From: Silene latifolia
Lineage: Eukaryota; Streptophyta; Magnoliopsida; Caryophyllales; Caryophyllaceae
Direction: 5' to 3'
NCBI RefSeq assembly: GCF_048544455.1
Contig: NC_133534.1
Coordinates: forward strand, 222,794,292-222,858,291
Length of the DNA stretch: 64,000 nt
Of the stretch, positions 10,313-21,754 are shown in pieces. A model generated the notes under the pieces. The model was not told the DNA's origin. It searched no databases and saw only the letters and a list, made by a program, of their open reading frames with translations. Positions within the stretch are counted from its first letter, which is position 1. Each line of letters starts with the position of its first letter. Position numbers and translations under genes: made by a program.

Positions 10313-13231
10313 ATGCCGAGGCCGTTTGCTGTGAAACATGGAAAGAAGAGGAAGAAGAGAGAGGAGAACTATGATAGAGATGAGATAGAGAAAGAGGGGT
10401 CACCAGAAATTGATGGTGTTGATCCTACAGCTGAAGATAATAGAGTTGCCGACGATGTTGTTAATGATTTACCCGGCATTCCAATCACTATTTCTAATCA
10501 ATCTAACAAGTCCGGAGCTATTTTCGTTCTTGAAAGAGCTTCCTTGGAAGTCGCCAAGGTCGGAAAGGTATATATATATATTTATCACTCTCTCTTTTAC
10601 TGTCTACTGAAAATTGAGCATCTATTCAGCCTTCTCGTTTGTGCTTGTGTGGCTCTAAGAATCCGAATTTTTTAAAAGGTTTCGGCCCAAATAATGTGTA
10701 TGGTTTTGTATGAATTTCCTTGTCAACGCGATGGGAGTATGGAGTGTCTTGTATGAATTTCTGAGGTTATTGTAGTGTTGTTGGATCCCAGTGCAGTGAT
10801 AAGACACTACAAATTTATTTACGTGAATTTGCAGAGTAGAGGTTAGATGATAGCACGTCGCATGACTGTTCTTGTGCATCTCCTACTTTTATTCATGGGT
10901 GTCTCTGGCTAAAGCTCTTTACAGTTCCGTCTATTACTTGCCCCCCCACAGAAAAAGAAAGGTGTCTCTAGCAATATTTTAGGTTTCGAAGAAGACTTTG
11001 TCTCAATGTAGGCATGTAGCAAGTGAGTCACTGAGAAAGTGTACTTAATTGCACATTATCTAGGTTTTCTAATTAGACACTTGTTTAATCGAATTTTCTT
11101 GTCTTTAGAGGAATCGAGAGGAGAACTTTAGTAATAGATTCCATTGTGAGCATAGGCTGGTGATTGAAATACCATATTTAGCTTTCTATATGCTTATGCT
11201 CTTCGCTTGTATTGTCTAGGGATTGTTTCATTTCTCTCTTAAAAGTTGTTTCATTGTGCAATGGATAAGCTGTAAAGTAGTAAATTTTTGTCAGATTTTT
11301 AATTCTACTATGTATACTTGTGCAGACATACCAAATTTTAAACTCCGAAGACCATGCAAATTTCCTGAAAAAGCACAATAAGAACCCAGCAGAATACAGG
11401 CCAGACATTGTTCATCAGGTCTGTGAGATTCTTACCCGCTCTTTCATTACTTAAATTCTTTGTTGCAAGGAAAATATATCTCCTTTTTGTCTACTGTCGT
11501 ACGAATATTTTTTGTATGCGGCTATGCCTGCATCTTTTTGTAATGGACTATTGTTTTTTAATCAGTTGCTTTAATAAACTCGTGTCCAGGCGCTTCTAAT
11601 GATATTGGACAGCCCTTTGAATAAGTCTGGAAGAATACGAGCTGTTTATGTCAGAACTGAGAAAGGTGTCCTTTTCGAGGTTAAGCCTCATGTTCGTATT
11701 CCAAGGACATATAAACGTTTCGCTGGTGTCATGTGTAAGTGATGATTTAAACTTGTGTTTTAAAGTGGAAGAAGAATTAAATTGTGTAGCCTCTTGCATG
11801 AAATTTTTCCTTAGAGCTTGATATAAGCCTTGCATATGCAACCCACATTGCTATTTATCATTACAGTGCAGCTGTTGCAGAAGCTGAGCATAACTGCTGT
11901 TGGCAAACGTGACAAACTTTTCCGTGTTATAAAAAATCCAGTCACTCAGTATCTACCTGTTGATTCCCGTAAAATAGGTAACAACTTTGCTTTTTGGGCG
12001 CTCCTTTGTGATTGAGATAAAGTGCACCTTATACTATTTTCTCCATGTAGTTGACATTTATTTACTCTTTCATCAGGCTTCTCATTTAGCTCAGAGAAGC
12101 TAGTTGACATTCAGAAATATGTAGCTGCTGATAAAGCCGATGCCAATTACGTCTTTGTGGTATGTGTTAAAAGCGGCACTTATTTTGCTATGTTATTCAT
12201 TTCTCTTTTGTGTTTCAGTGATCAAAATATATTTGATTTTGGATTATGATGGCATAAAGCAACATGGCTCACTAAATCGGCCATATTTTGAGTTAGTAGT
12301 CATTTGTCGCAACTTGTAAAAATATCCTCGTTTAATTTTTACTAAGGTGTTGCTCTGTGACCGTGAGGTCACGGGTTCAAGTCCTTGGAGCGGCCTCTTG
12401 CCAAAGTGGCAAGGGAAGGCTTGCCCCAATTACACCCTTGTGGTGGGACCCTTCCCCGGACCTTCGCCTAGCGGGGACGCTATCGTGCACCGGGTTGCCC
12501 TTTTTTATCTGGAAGTAGTCTCTCCATGTTCTTAACACTTATGTTGCTCGGACTCTTCCATATTACCGTGCATACCCGTGTTAGATACTCAACACTCGGA
12601 TGTGAGTAGGACACTCGGACACTTCATTTCAGACCTAAAACATGAATTGTTTTTCAGAAAATAGACCAATCTGATACTTGGACACACACCCATGTCGGAT
12701 ACTTCTAACCGAGTCCAAGCAACATAGCTTAACACTGGGGAAAGGTTATGTGCATCTTAGTATCCTACCTCTTTACGTTGCTATTAGAGGAAACCCTTGA
12801 GACTCTAGAGTAATGTTGATGTTTTATTCATTTTTCCTTACTTGAAAGACTAGTTTTAATTGAATATTTGATTATTTAGGTTGGTGCTATGGCTCATGGG
12901 AAGGTTGATAAGGAATATGTGGAAGATTATATATCAAGTAAGATTACCAACTTCTTTAGCAAAGTTATATGATCAAGTAAGATTAAGCTTAAGAGTTAAG
13001 ATGTAAAAGCAACCTGGATTTCTGTTGATGGCACGTTTTTTTAGCTTTTATGTTCTTAATGGATTAATTGACAGACAACTGGGAAGCCGTGTCCTACTGT
13101 ATGCTTCTTGGAATATGAATAGTGCTGATAGTTTACTTCCTGAATTTGCAGTTTCAGGCTATCCAATGAGTGCTGCATGGTGTATAGCAAGAATTTGTGA
13201 GGGCTTGCAACAGAAATGGACCGTCCTGTGA
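10313..13231 (+). CDS. EMG1: EMG1/NEP1 rRNA pseudouridine N1-methyltransferase
   Basis: SPOUT-class enzyme that methylates N1 of a conserved pseudouridine in 18S rRNA and helps assemble the small ribosomal subunit in the nucleolus. Seven exons with GT-AG borders in consistent phase: 10313-10567, 11326-11418, 11590-11734, 11867-11977, 12077-12159, 12880-12937, 13152-13231; total 274 aa, near the usual 250-280. The N-terminus is a basic, low-complexity tail ([10 protein letters not shown]) followed by acidic residues. The core shows [11 protein letters not shown], then [12 protein letters not shown] (RNA and substrate face), then GAMAHGK and [12 protein letters not shown], the SAM-binding trefoil knot at the C-terminus. 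All key motifs are present, so the gene looks functional. Intron 5 carries a SINE and a MITE. Telo-boxes upstream suggest co-regulation with ribosome-biogenesis genes. Confidence 0.93.
12346..12506 (+). mobile_element. Au-type SINE in EMG1 intron 5
   Basis: A tRNA-like B box (GGGTTCAAGTCC, 12373-12384) is followed by GCCTCTTGCC, CCCTTGTGGTGGGACCC, TTCCCCGGACC and GTGCACCGGGTTGCCC, ending in a T run. These are the landmarks of the Au SINE family known in many angiosperms. The A-box end is unclear, so the 5' limit is approximate. Same strand as EMG1. Confidence 0.75.
12540..12727. mobile_element. Mutator-like MITE (188 bp) with 9-bp duplication
   Basis: Termini TATGTTGCTCGGACTC and GAGTCCAAGCAACATA are inverted repeats with one extra base. 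They are flanked by exact 9-bp copies of CTTAACACT (12531-12539 and 12728-12736). Sits in EMG1 intron 5 just behind the SINE. The TIR resembles that of the element at 53015-53706. Confidence 0.8.
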
Positions 13232-13857
13232 TCTGTGAAACCATTAGGCATTAGTTTACCAATAGCCTTGTTTAGCCGAACTTTGATCGAGTGTTGGGGG
13301 ATCTGCTACTCTTAAACCCAAAGTTTAGCAATCTGTACTATGTTGCATAGACTATAGACATCGATTCTCATTGGTCTGCAGTTCAATTTTGAGGACTATA
13401 TATAATTTACTCTTAATGTTATTGTTTTGTATGTACTATAAGCTTTAAGGTTCTGGTCACCAGAACTTTGAAATATCAGACCTAGTTAAAAAGTGTATTG
13501 TTGAGAATGCAAATGGTCATTTGCCAGCCATCATATGCAAGCAATGGAGAGCGAGGCAATGCATTTACAAGTAACCGCATTGTGCTTTTTACAGACCATG
13601 AAAGCTACTTTACATTTGCACAGCACAACTAGTTTGGTTGTGCATTTACAAGTAACCCGCATTGTCCTTTTGGTTGCCAAACACAAATATGAGAATTTGT
13701 GTTTGGATAGTGCACTCGTTTCGACAGGCATATTTAGGCATAAAATATACTGGTGAAAAGGTATAAGAAAGAACGTTATCAAGTAAGCTATGTATGACGT
13801 TTTTGTTTTGCGAGTTACATTTGACTTTCAGTTGCATTTTGAGAAAAATTATGAATA
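13232..13857. other. EMG1 3' flank, no gene seen
   Basis: Holds the presumed 3' untranslated region of EMG1, then AT-rich sequence. Around 13530-13680 a short segment (GCATTTACAAGTAACC) occurs twice about 78 bp apart (near 13560 and 13641). No coding or RNA signal found. Confidence 0.5.
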
Positions 13858-13862
13858 GTATA

Positions 13863-14335
13863 TGATACAACTATAAATAAGACTTGCAAGGAGTAATGAA
13901 TCTGCAAAAAAGATGTAAAAAGGAATGAAAAACTGGAAATAAAGCTGAGAATTGCAATAAAAGATGATAGAAGAATAGCCGTTCAATTAAGGAAAATTGA
14001 TAGGCTATTACATTAATGATTCTGCAGTACCCAGTACACCTTTTCTTAGCTAAATTTAGGATGGTCCTTTCTAGCTTATTAGATGGCTACTTATAGTAGG
14101 TCCTAGGATACTGCTACAGAAAGTGACAGCTCATGGCTTAGTACAATAACGGCTAATAAAAGATAAGGATTTGACTGCATGAAATTCCTCCTATTTGGTT
14201 GTATTAGGTGGCCTCTTCTGATTGGGACAGCATATCTCCTCACGTGCCTCCAAATGTGTTGCTGGTAATTTGGGTGAATGGCAGTTGTAGTCATCACAGG
14301 TTGCATGGGCCACTGCAGTAGTCTGGACTGTATCA
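13863..14335 (-). repeat. 3' LTR of the chromovirus (473 bp)
   Basis: Same ends as its partner, 25 bp shorter owing to two indels. The end of the gag-pol frame (14191) lies inside this LTR, as seen in several compact chromoviruses. Confidence 0.93.
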
Positions 14336-17300
14336 ATACCCTCTCCTTGAATTGATCCTTGTCCCCAAGGATCAAAATTAGGAAACTTCTGTTTAATATC
14401 ATACAAGTATTCCCAGGTAGCATCTTCTATTCCTGAGTTAGCCCATTTGACAAGCACCTTGGTGACATTAACTCTGCCTCTTTTTACTGACTTTCTGGCC
14501 AAAATGAATTCTGGTTCTTCTCTAGCGTCTACTGGTTCATCAATGACTATGGGTTCAGGACCATAATGCTTTTTGAGCAAGGACACATGAAAGGTTGGAT
14601 GTATTTTGGAGCCAGGGGGAAGGGCTAGCTTATAAGCCACCTTTCCTATCCTCTGCATGATTTGATATGGACCATAGTACCTTTTAGATAGTTTTTGGTT
14701 GCTCCTGGTGGCCACAGTAGATTGCCTGTACGGCTGTAGCTTAAGGAACACCCAATCCCCGACCTCAAATTCTCTGTCACTTCTCTTTTTATCAGCCTGT
14801 TGTTTCATTCTGTTTTGAGCCCTTGCCAAGTTAAGCTTAATGCTTTGCAAAGCCTCCTCCCTGGCCGCTAAGGTCCTATCAACAGCATCAACTTTGCTAT
14901 CTCCCGGCATATAAGGTAGGTGTAGTGGTGGAGGATGGCCATACAAGATCTCATAAGGGGTCGCTTTTAGTGAGCTGTGGTAGGTAGTGTTATACCAGTA
15001 TTCTGCAGAGGGCAGCCATTTACACCAATCTGTTGGTGCCTCACTGCAAAAACACCTGAGATATGTCTCTATGCATCTATTTAACACCTCAGTTTGGCCA
15101 TCTGACTGAGGGTGGTAGGCAGAGGTGAGGTGCAAATTAACCCCATGAATGGAAAACAACTCTTGCCAGAAATTACTCAAAAATAACGAATCTCTGTCTG
15201 TTATGATCTCCTCTGGCATTCCATGCAATTTGTAAACATGATCAAAGTAAGCTTGTGCTACTTCAGTGGCAGTGTAAGGGTGTTGGAGTGGTATGAAGTG
15301 GGCAGACTTACTCAGCCTATCCACCACTACCAAAATGGAGTCCATCCCCATGGATTTAGGCAGCCCTTCTATGAAATCCATGTTAATCCCAGTCCATACA
15401 GTGTTAGGAACAGGAATTGGTTGTAACTTTCCAGGACTTGTAGCAGTGTCATACTTACATTGCTGACAAGTAGCACACTGTTGAACATAGTTTTGGACAT
15501 CCTGCTTCATTCCTTTCCAGTAAAACTTACTTTTGAGTCTTTGATAGGTTGCCTCAGCCCCCGAGTGTCCACCTTGTAATGTGTCATGCATAATTGAGAT
15601 CATTTTCTGTTGTAAATCATCATGATTACCCACCACTAATTTTCCATCCTTCTTGAGTTGCCCTCCTTTCCAAGCATACTTCTTATGGGAGGCAGGATCT
15701 CTTTTAAGGTCTGTAATTATAGTTGCCATTTGAATGTCCCTTTCCCAAGCCTCTTGTATGGATGCATAAAGGTCAGTGCTTAGAGTGCTAATATAAAGCT
15801 GAAACAATTCTGAACTGTGCACCCTTGATAATGCGTCTGCTGCAATATTCTCCTTGCCCTTCTTATAAGTAATCTCATAATCATACCTCATTAACTTAGT
15901 TAACCATTTCTGTTGTAGTGGAGTAGTGATCCTTTGCTCTAGCAAGAACTTCAAGCTTTGGTGATCTGTTTTAATCACAAATGGCCTCTCTGTCAAGTAT
16001 TGGCTCCATTTGGTAATTGCATGAATTATGGCCAGTAGTTCCTTCTCATAGATGGACATAGCTTGGTGCTTTGGTGATAGAGCTTTGCTAATGTATGCAA
16101 TAGGATGATGGTTCTGCATAAGCACAGCTCCTATGCCATCCCCCGACGCATCAGTTTCCACTACGAAGGGTTGGGAGAAGTTTGGTAATGCAAGTACTGG
16201 TGCTGTGATCATGGCCTCTTTAAGCTTCTCAAATGCCCCTTGGGCAGCAGACCCCCATAGAAAGGCATCTTTCTTAAGCAGGTTAGTTAATGGTTTACTT
16301 ATGATTCCATAACCCTGAATGAATCTTCTGTAGTACCCTGTTAATCCCAAGAACCCCCTGAGTTGCTTGATGGTTTTAGGGGTGGGCCAATTTTTCACTG
16401 CTTCAATTTTGGAGGGTTCAGTGGCTACCCCTTCCCTTGATATAATGTGACCCAGGTACTCCAGGCTCTTTGCTCTAAAACAACATTTGGCAGGTTTAGC
16501 ATATAGTTTGTTTGCCTCCATTATCTTCAACACTTCACCTACATGATATAAGTGTTGGCCCCAACTTGGACTATATATGAGTATGTCATCAAAGAAGACC
16601 AGCACAAATCTCCTGAGATGGGCATTGAACACTCTATTTATCAAACTTTGAAAGGTGGAGGGTGCATTAGTCAAACCAAAAGGCATGACTAAGTACTCAA
16701 AATGGCCATGATGTGTCCTAAAAGCAGTCTTGTAAACATCATCAGGTTGCATTCTGATCTGGTGAAAGCCAGCTCTCAAGTCAATCTTGGTATAATAACT
16801 GGACCCATGTAACTCATCAAGTAGTTCTTCTATCAAAGGAATAGGGAATTTATCCTTAATTGTCTGCTTATTGAGCTCCCTATAATCCACACACATTCTC
16901 CAACTGCCATCTTTTTTCTTAACCAACACTATTGGAGATGCATAAGGACTGGTGTTGTGTCTTACTACACCATTTTCCAATAACTCTTGCACCATGGTTT
17001 CAATAATATCTTTCTGAACCATTGCATACTTGTATGGTCTTATGTTGACAGGCTCTGCTCCATGTTTTAGAGGGATTCTATGGTTGTGTTCCTCTCTTAA
17101 TGGGGGAAGCCCCTTAGGTTCTTCAAAGACATTTGGGTATTGATTTATAACCTGCTGCAACTCTCCAGGGATCTCTATATTTGGTGTCAACTGAATAGCA
17201 AAGAATTCAGCATCTTCACTTGACTGTTGTATTAAGGCTAGCTGAGCACCGTCAGTTACTGCCCTCTCCATGTGTTTCAGATTTGGAGATTTGATCTTGG

Positions 17301-18687
17301 CCTTGCTAGCACCCTTGACCCTTACCTTCCTGCCTTCATAGATGAACTCCATAGTCAAGTTCATGAAATCCCAAGTGATAGGCCCGAGAGTCGCCAACCA
17401 CTGTACTCCCAACACAGCATCACACCCTCCCAATGGAATGACAAAGAAGTCTGCACAAAAGTGGGTGTCCCTGATCTTCCATTTCAGCTGTTGGACCCTA
17501 TGGGAGCAGGATAATTTCCCTCCATTGGCCACTGATATATTGAAAACTGGAATAGGGGTCAGAGGTAATCCCAACTTGGTGACAATCCCCATGTCCACAA
17601 AGTTGTGAGAGCTCCCACTGTCAACTAGAACACTGAGTGTTCTCTTATCAACTTGGGCTGGAATTCTCATGGTTTGACAATGGTGTTGCCCTGCCAAGGC
17701 ATATATAGAGATTTGAGCACACTCTCCTTCCTTTCCTTCCTCCTCTATGAGTTCGTCCTCCTCTTCTATCTCTTCAGTTTCCTCAACTTCCATTACATAT
17801 ACCTGCCTCTTGTTTTTACAAATATGTTGAGGTGTATATTTCTCATCACATGAGAAACATAGCCCTTTGACTTTCCTCTCCTCATATTCTTGGTTAGCTG
17901 GCCTGAATCTAGGTGAGTAATTGGTTGGTGTGAATGTCTTTTTTTGGAAGTTTTGTGCTTGGGTAGGGGTTTTTGGTGGGAAGGTTTTGGTAGCCTGAAC
18001 AACAGTGGTTTGTTGTGGAGAAAAACTGCTTTTATAGTTAGAAGTTGAGGTTGTGGGACTGTTTTTATGGTTATTTCTGGCACCCATAGCCACAGCTGTT
18101 TCCTGTAGCCTAGCCAACCCATATGCCTCCTTAATATCCTTTGGTTTAAGCATTCTCACCATGATAGCTATTTTTTCCTCCAATCCAGTTATGAAACAGC
18201 TGAGTGCATAAGAGGGTTGTAGCTCTAGTTTACTTAGCAATATATCAAACTGGTCATGGTATGATTGTACTGATCCAGATTGTTTTAACCCCAGTAATTC
18301 AGACATGGGATCCTCATGAGTGTTACCAAACCGAGCCTCAATAGCAGTCTTATATTCCTCCCACCCCAAAGGTAAGTTAGGGGGCCTGCCCTTAGTGTAG
18401 GCTTGGTGCCAAGCCAAGGCTCTGGATTCTAAGTGCATGGATGCATAGGTTACTTTCAGAGTATTGTCAATATCAGCCACAGAAAAAAATTGGTTACACT
18501 TAAACATCCACCCCTCGACATCATCACCATTAAAGATCGGAAATTTAATAGTAGGAGATCTAATGAGATTATTAGGGTCTTGGATTTTATTACCAGGCTG
18601 TAAGGTGAAGTTTGAGAGAGTCTCGACCAGCTGTGCCACTTGTGCCTTGAGAGTCTCCACATCTGCTGATAATCCATCATTTACCAT
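14191..18687 (-). CDS. Chromovirus gag-pol polyprotein
   Basis: About 1,498 aa in one frame. The start at 18687 (MVNDGLSADVETL) is chosen because the longer frame's first ATG lies in the LTR, upstream of the primer site. Order: gag with the FNGDDVEGWMFKCNQFF motif; a CCHC-like knuckle (CFSCDEKYTPQHIC); aspartic protease LVDSGSSHNFVD; reverse transcriptase with VFFDDILIYS; RNase H with VVETDASGDGIG; integrase with the HHCC zinc part and DFIEGLPKS onward; and a C-terminal chromodomain (VLVKWANSGIEDATWE), which in this group steers integration to heterochromatin. The element looks whole. Confidence 0.9.
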   Translation of the reverse strand: MVNDGLSADVETLKAQVAQLVETLSNFTLQPGNKIQDPNNLIRSPTIKFPIFNGDDVEGWMFKCNQFFSVADIDNTLKVTYASMHLESRALAWHQAYTKGRPPNLPLGWEEYKTAIEARFGNTHEDPMSELLGLKQSGSVQSYHDQFDILLSKLELQPSYALSCFITGLEEKIAIMVRMLKPKDIKEAYGLARLQETAVAMGARNNHKNSPTTSTSNYKSSFSPQQTTVVQATKTFPPKTPTQAQNFQKKTFTPTNYSPRFRPANQEYEERKVKGLCFSCDEKYTPQHICKNKRQVYVMEVEETEEIEEEDELIEEEGKEGECAQISIYALAGQHHCQTMRIPAQVDKRTLSVLVDSGSSHNFVDMGIVTKLGLPLTPIPVFNISVANGGKLSCSHRVQQLKWKIRDTHFCADFFVIPLGGCDAVLGVQWLATLGPITWDFMNLTMEFIYEGRKVRVKGASKAKIKSPNLKHMERAVTDGAQLALIQQSSEDAEFFAIQLTPNIEIPGELQQVINQYPNVFEEPKGLPPLREEHNHRIPLKHGAEPVNIRPYKYAMVQKDIIETMVQELLENGVVRHNTSPYASPIVLVKKKDGSWRMCVDYRELNKQTIKDKFPIPLIEELLDELHGSSYYTKIDLRAGFHQIRMQPDDVYKTAFRTHHGHFEYLVMPFGLTNAPSTFQSLINRVFNAHLRRFVLVFFDDILIYSPSWGQHLYHVGEVLKIMEANKLYAKPAKCCFRAKSLEYLGHIISREGVATEPSKIEAVKNWPTPKTIKQLRGFLGLTGYYRRFIQGYGIISKPLTNLLKKDAFLWGSAAQGAFEKLKEAMITAPVLALPNFSQPFVVETDASGDGIGAVLMQNHHPIAYISKALSPKHQAMSIYEKELLAIIHAITKWSQYLTERPFVIKTDHQSLKFLLEQRITTPLQQKWLTKLMRYDYEITYKKGKENIAADALSRVHSSELFQLYISTLSTDLYASIQEAWERDIQMATIITDLKRDPASHKKYAWKGGQLKKDGKLVVGNHDDLQQKMISIMHDTLQGGHSGAEATYQRLKSKFYWKGMKQDVQNYVQQCATCQQCKYDTATSPGKLQPIPVPNTVWTGINMDFIEGLPKSMGMDSILVVVDRLSKSAHFIPLQHPYTATEVAQAYFDHVYKLHGMPEEIITDRDSLFLSNFWQELFSIHGVNLHLTSAYHPQSDGQTEVLNRCIETYLRCFCSEAPTDWCKWLPSAEYWYNTTYHSSLKATPYEILYGHPPPLHLPYMPGDSKVDAVDRTLAAREEALQSIKLNLARAQNRMKQQADKKRSDREFEVGDWVFLKLQPYRQSTVATRSNQKLSKRYYGPYQIMQRIGKVAYKLALPPGSKIHPTFHVSLLKKHYGPEPIVIDEPVDAREEPEFILARKSVKRGRVNVTKVLVKWANSGIEDATWEYLYDIKQKFPNFDPWGQGSIQGEGIDTVQTTAVAHATCDDYNCHSPKLPATHLEAREEICCPNQKRPPNTTK

Positions 18688-18865
18688 TTTGACCCTGATG
18701 CTCCTTTGTCTGGTGAACTTTCCGAGGTTTTCTGGATTAAAAAGGTGAGAAAAAAGGTCTGCCTTTTTGTGAGTATTTTTTTTGTTGGGTTTTTTGGATT
18801 TTTCTCTAATGGTTGCTATTTGTTTATGAACGCAGGTCAGAGGAAGCACGGCTCTGATAACCACT

Positions 18866-19363
18866 TGATACAACTATAAATAAGACTTGCAAGGAGTAAT
18901 GAATCTGCAAAAAAGATGTAAAAAGGAATGAAAAACTGGAAATAAAGCTGAGAATTGCAATAAAAGATGATAGAAGAATAGTTGTTCAATTAAGGAAAAT
19001 TGATAGGCTATTACATTAATGATTCTGCAGTGACAGGCACTTGAGAATGCATTACCCAGTACACCTTTTCTTAGCTAAATTTAGGATGGTCCTTTCTAGC
19101 TTATTAGATGGCTACTTATAGTAGGTCCTAGGATACTGCTACAGAAAGTGACAGCTCATGGCTTAGTACAATAACGGCTAATAAAAGATAAGGATTTGAC
19201 TGCATGAAATTCCTCCTATTTGGTTGTATTAGGTGGCCTCTTCTGATTGGGACAGCATATCTCCTTCTCACGTGCCTCCAAATGTGTTGCTGGTAATTTG
19301 GGTGAATGGCAGTTGTAGTCATCACAGGTTGCATGGGCCACTGCAGTAGTCTGGACTGTATCA
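18866..19363 (-). repeat. 5' LTR of the chromovirus (498 bp)
   Basis: In plus coordinates it opens TGATACAACTAT and closes GACTGTATCA. It is nearly identical to 13863-14335, and its outer edge carries the GTATA duplication. Confidence 0.93.
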
Positions 19364-19368
19364 GTATA

Positions 19369-20720
19369 CCATTAGACCCATAAAATAATAGGAGTATAAA
19401 TTAGTGTTAAACTTGTGCATTTCATGTACATGTTGCTTTTAAAATTTTATTCAAAAATGTACATGTTGCTTTTAAAATTTTATTCAAAATTATTGTAAGC
19501 AAAGTACCATCATACGATAATTTTTAAACAAAGAAGTACAAAAAATATGATTTGTAAACTATTAAGTACATATTACATTAATAGCTAACTTAATTTACAA
19601 TTTCTTATTATCTACTCCCTTATATACTAAGTACATTTATTGTGATATTAGAGATGCCCTTATTATTATATATAAGAATTTTCAATTCCCTGTTGGTCAC
19701 TCTAGAAACGGAATCGGCAACATAGAGTTGTCAATGAGTAAACACCGACCTAGGAAGATATAAAACCAACATGTGAAATCAACTGCCTTGAGACTTGTTA
19801 ATTTCATCGCACAACCTATTGTTATAGGGAATATCTTCTATATTCAAATGCACAATAAACCTGGTGGAGTCATTAGGAGTAAGTGTAACTTGAGAAATAT
19901 GAACTCCTATCACCCTTGTTCTTACTAGTTACAAAAGTGGTCCTAATCACTCGAGACTGTAGGTTTATTACCAACAATCTTGTACTATCATTACAGAGTC
20001 CATGAAATTGATCAATGTTTATAAAAATATAACCATAGCTTCTACATGCTTTTATTTTCAACTCATGATAGGGAGAGCACCAAAACATTTAATGCTCTTA
20101 AGGATCTTAGTACAGTTCACTTACACTGAAACTTCACTCATCTTTGCTAACCTCATCCACGCTTAGGTACACTTTCTTTTTCGGGGATAAGAGACAACAC
20201 ATAGTCATTCACGATCTCGACAATTTCATAGGTAGGAGTCAAAAATTGTCCGTTCGGTCAAAAAGGTATTAATGGTTCCATAATTTACTAAGAAGGCCAT
20301 GTAAATACTCTCTACAATGGCAATAATGAAATCAGTGACATTCTAAAAAAAAAGGATATCATTTGGTAACTCCAGCTCGATTTCCTCATCATTGGGACCT
20401 TCCGCTAAACCATCGCCACTTCTCAATATCCATTCAGAAAATCCCCTAAACTCATCGACTATGCAACTTAGACGTCCAATTTAGAGGCGCATATTCTTTC
20501 ATAATGTCAATGCATAATAGCATTAGCATACACAAAACTTTATAAATAAGAAGAATTGATGTGAATAATTCCACCTTTACCTCATTTTCCCAAAATAATC
20601 TCAATGTTAACTAATCCAGAAATAATCTCACCTTTATATGTAGTCTTCTCAAATTAGTCCTTACTAAAACATGACCTGTTACTGCAGGTAATTGTAACCA
20701 TTTGATGAACATTTTTATTA
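19369..20720. other. Intergenic, no gene recognised
   Basis: AT-rich. The only clear structure is a two-copy 33-bp tandem repeat at 19424-19489 (unit begins ATGTACATGTTGC). A minus-strand frame of 71 codons at 20088-19873 has no recognisable domain and is not called. Confidence 0.5.
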
Positions 20721-21416
20721 TTATTATTAGGAAAAATTATAAATAACCACCACGTATTTGCGTATTTTTACAAATTATCACCACGTATTTACATTTTTAC
20801 AAATAACCCCCAACCTTTCATGTATACTCCCCAATCACCACCGTATATTTGTTCCGAAACTCGTTTTTCTAATTTTCCGACTCGTTAAGTAACAATTTAT
20901 TGAAATACCCAGATTGCCCTTATTAATTATTCTCAGTGAACATATCTCTCTTTCCTATAATCCCCAAATCCCTTATTCCCCCCAATTGATTCTATAATCC
21001 CCAAATTCTTAAATCCCCAAATCCCTATCCCTAAATCCTTTCATCCCCTGAATCTGCCTCTCTTTCTTTCTCTCAAATTTCTTTATCTATCTTAGTAATA
21101 ATGGAAAAACACAGAAGAAAAATTGAAAAAAAAACGAAAACCTTATATCAGAAGAAGGGGGTTTATTAGCAACAAAGCATATTGGAGAGAAGTGTTACTA
21201 CTTACTATGCAGCAACTTTAATTGATATGAAAAGTTGAAGCGGCTAATTTGTATAGCATGATAGCTTAAATCTGAGGCTGCACATGTTATAAAGTGAGCA
21301 AGTTACTAAATGGGACTGTCAAACCCATAGATATTCTCACTACATCTCCAAATGCAAAAATGCCGGGTATTTTATGTTGTCAACAATTGTAAGAAAGGGA
21401 AGGAGTAGTATATAAT

Positions 21417-21631
21417 TGTTGTAAACACAAAGTGAAGGTGAAAATCTCACCTCCGGAATTTACTCCACCGTCCTCTCAGAAGTCTACATTTACTACAGTA
21501 AATATGGCAAATGTCTTTGGTGCATTTAATATATACACACCGTATTACGTTGTATAAATACCGTACTCGATGAATGAGAAAATACACAACTTTCACTCTC
21601 AATCTTTCACTCTCAATCGTAATCTTTAACA
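21417..21631 (+). repeat. 5' LTR of the nested copia element (215 bp)
   Basis: Starts TGTTGTAAACAC, ends CTTTAACA; a TATAAATACCG box lies near 21556. Partner at 29431. Confidence 0.92.
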
Positions 21632-21754
21632 CGTTATCAGCACGAGCTTGCTCCGAATTCGCAAGGTATCATTTTCAAAATACTCGTAATAATTTAGCTT
21701 TTATAATTTTTTTTTTTTTTCAAAACAATTACATTACTAAATAATATTTTTAAC

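Larger units (their letters stand above)
13863..19363 (-). mobile_element. Whole Ty3 chromovirus (5.5 kb), looks intact and young
   Basis: Minus-strand LTR retrotransposon with both LTRs, a 5-bp target duplication GTATA (13858-13862 and 19364-19368), a tRNA-Met-like primer site just inside the 5' LTR (near 18864-18851), one long gag-pol frame, and a purine-rich tract (AAGGAGAGGG) before the 3' LTR. Order gag, protease, RT, RNase H, integrase, then a C-terminal chromodomain defines a chromovirus. Small size, short LTRs and one frame suit the Reina-like lineage, an inference. The LTRs differ by two short indels and about two substitutions, so insertion was recent. Confidence 0.93.

Noticed and set aside
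19873-20088. 71-codon minus frame
   Set aside because: No recognised motif and no transcript signals; too short to call.
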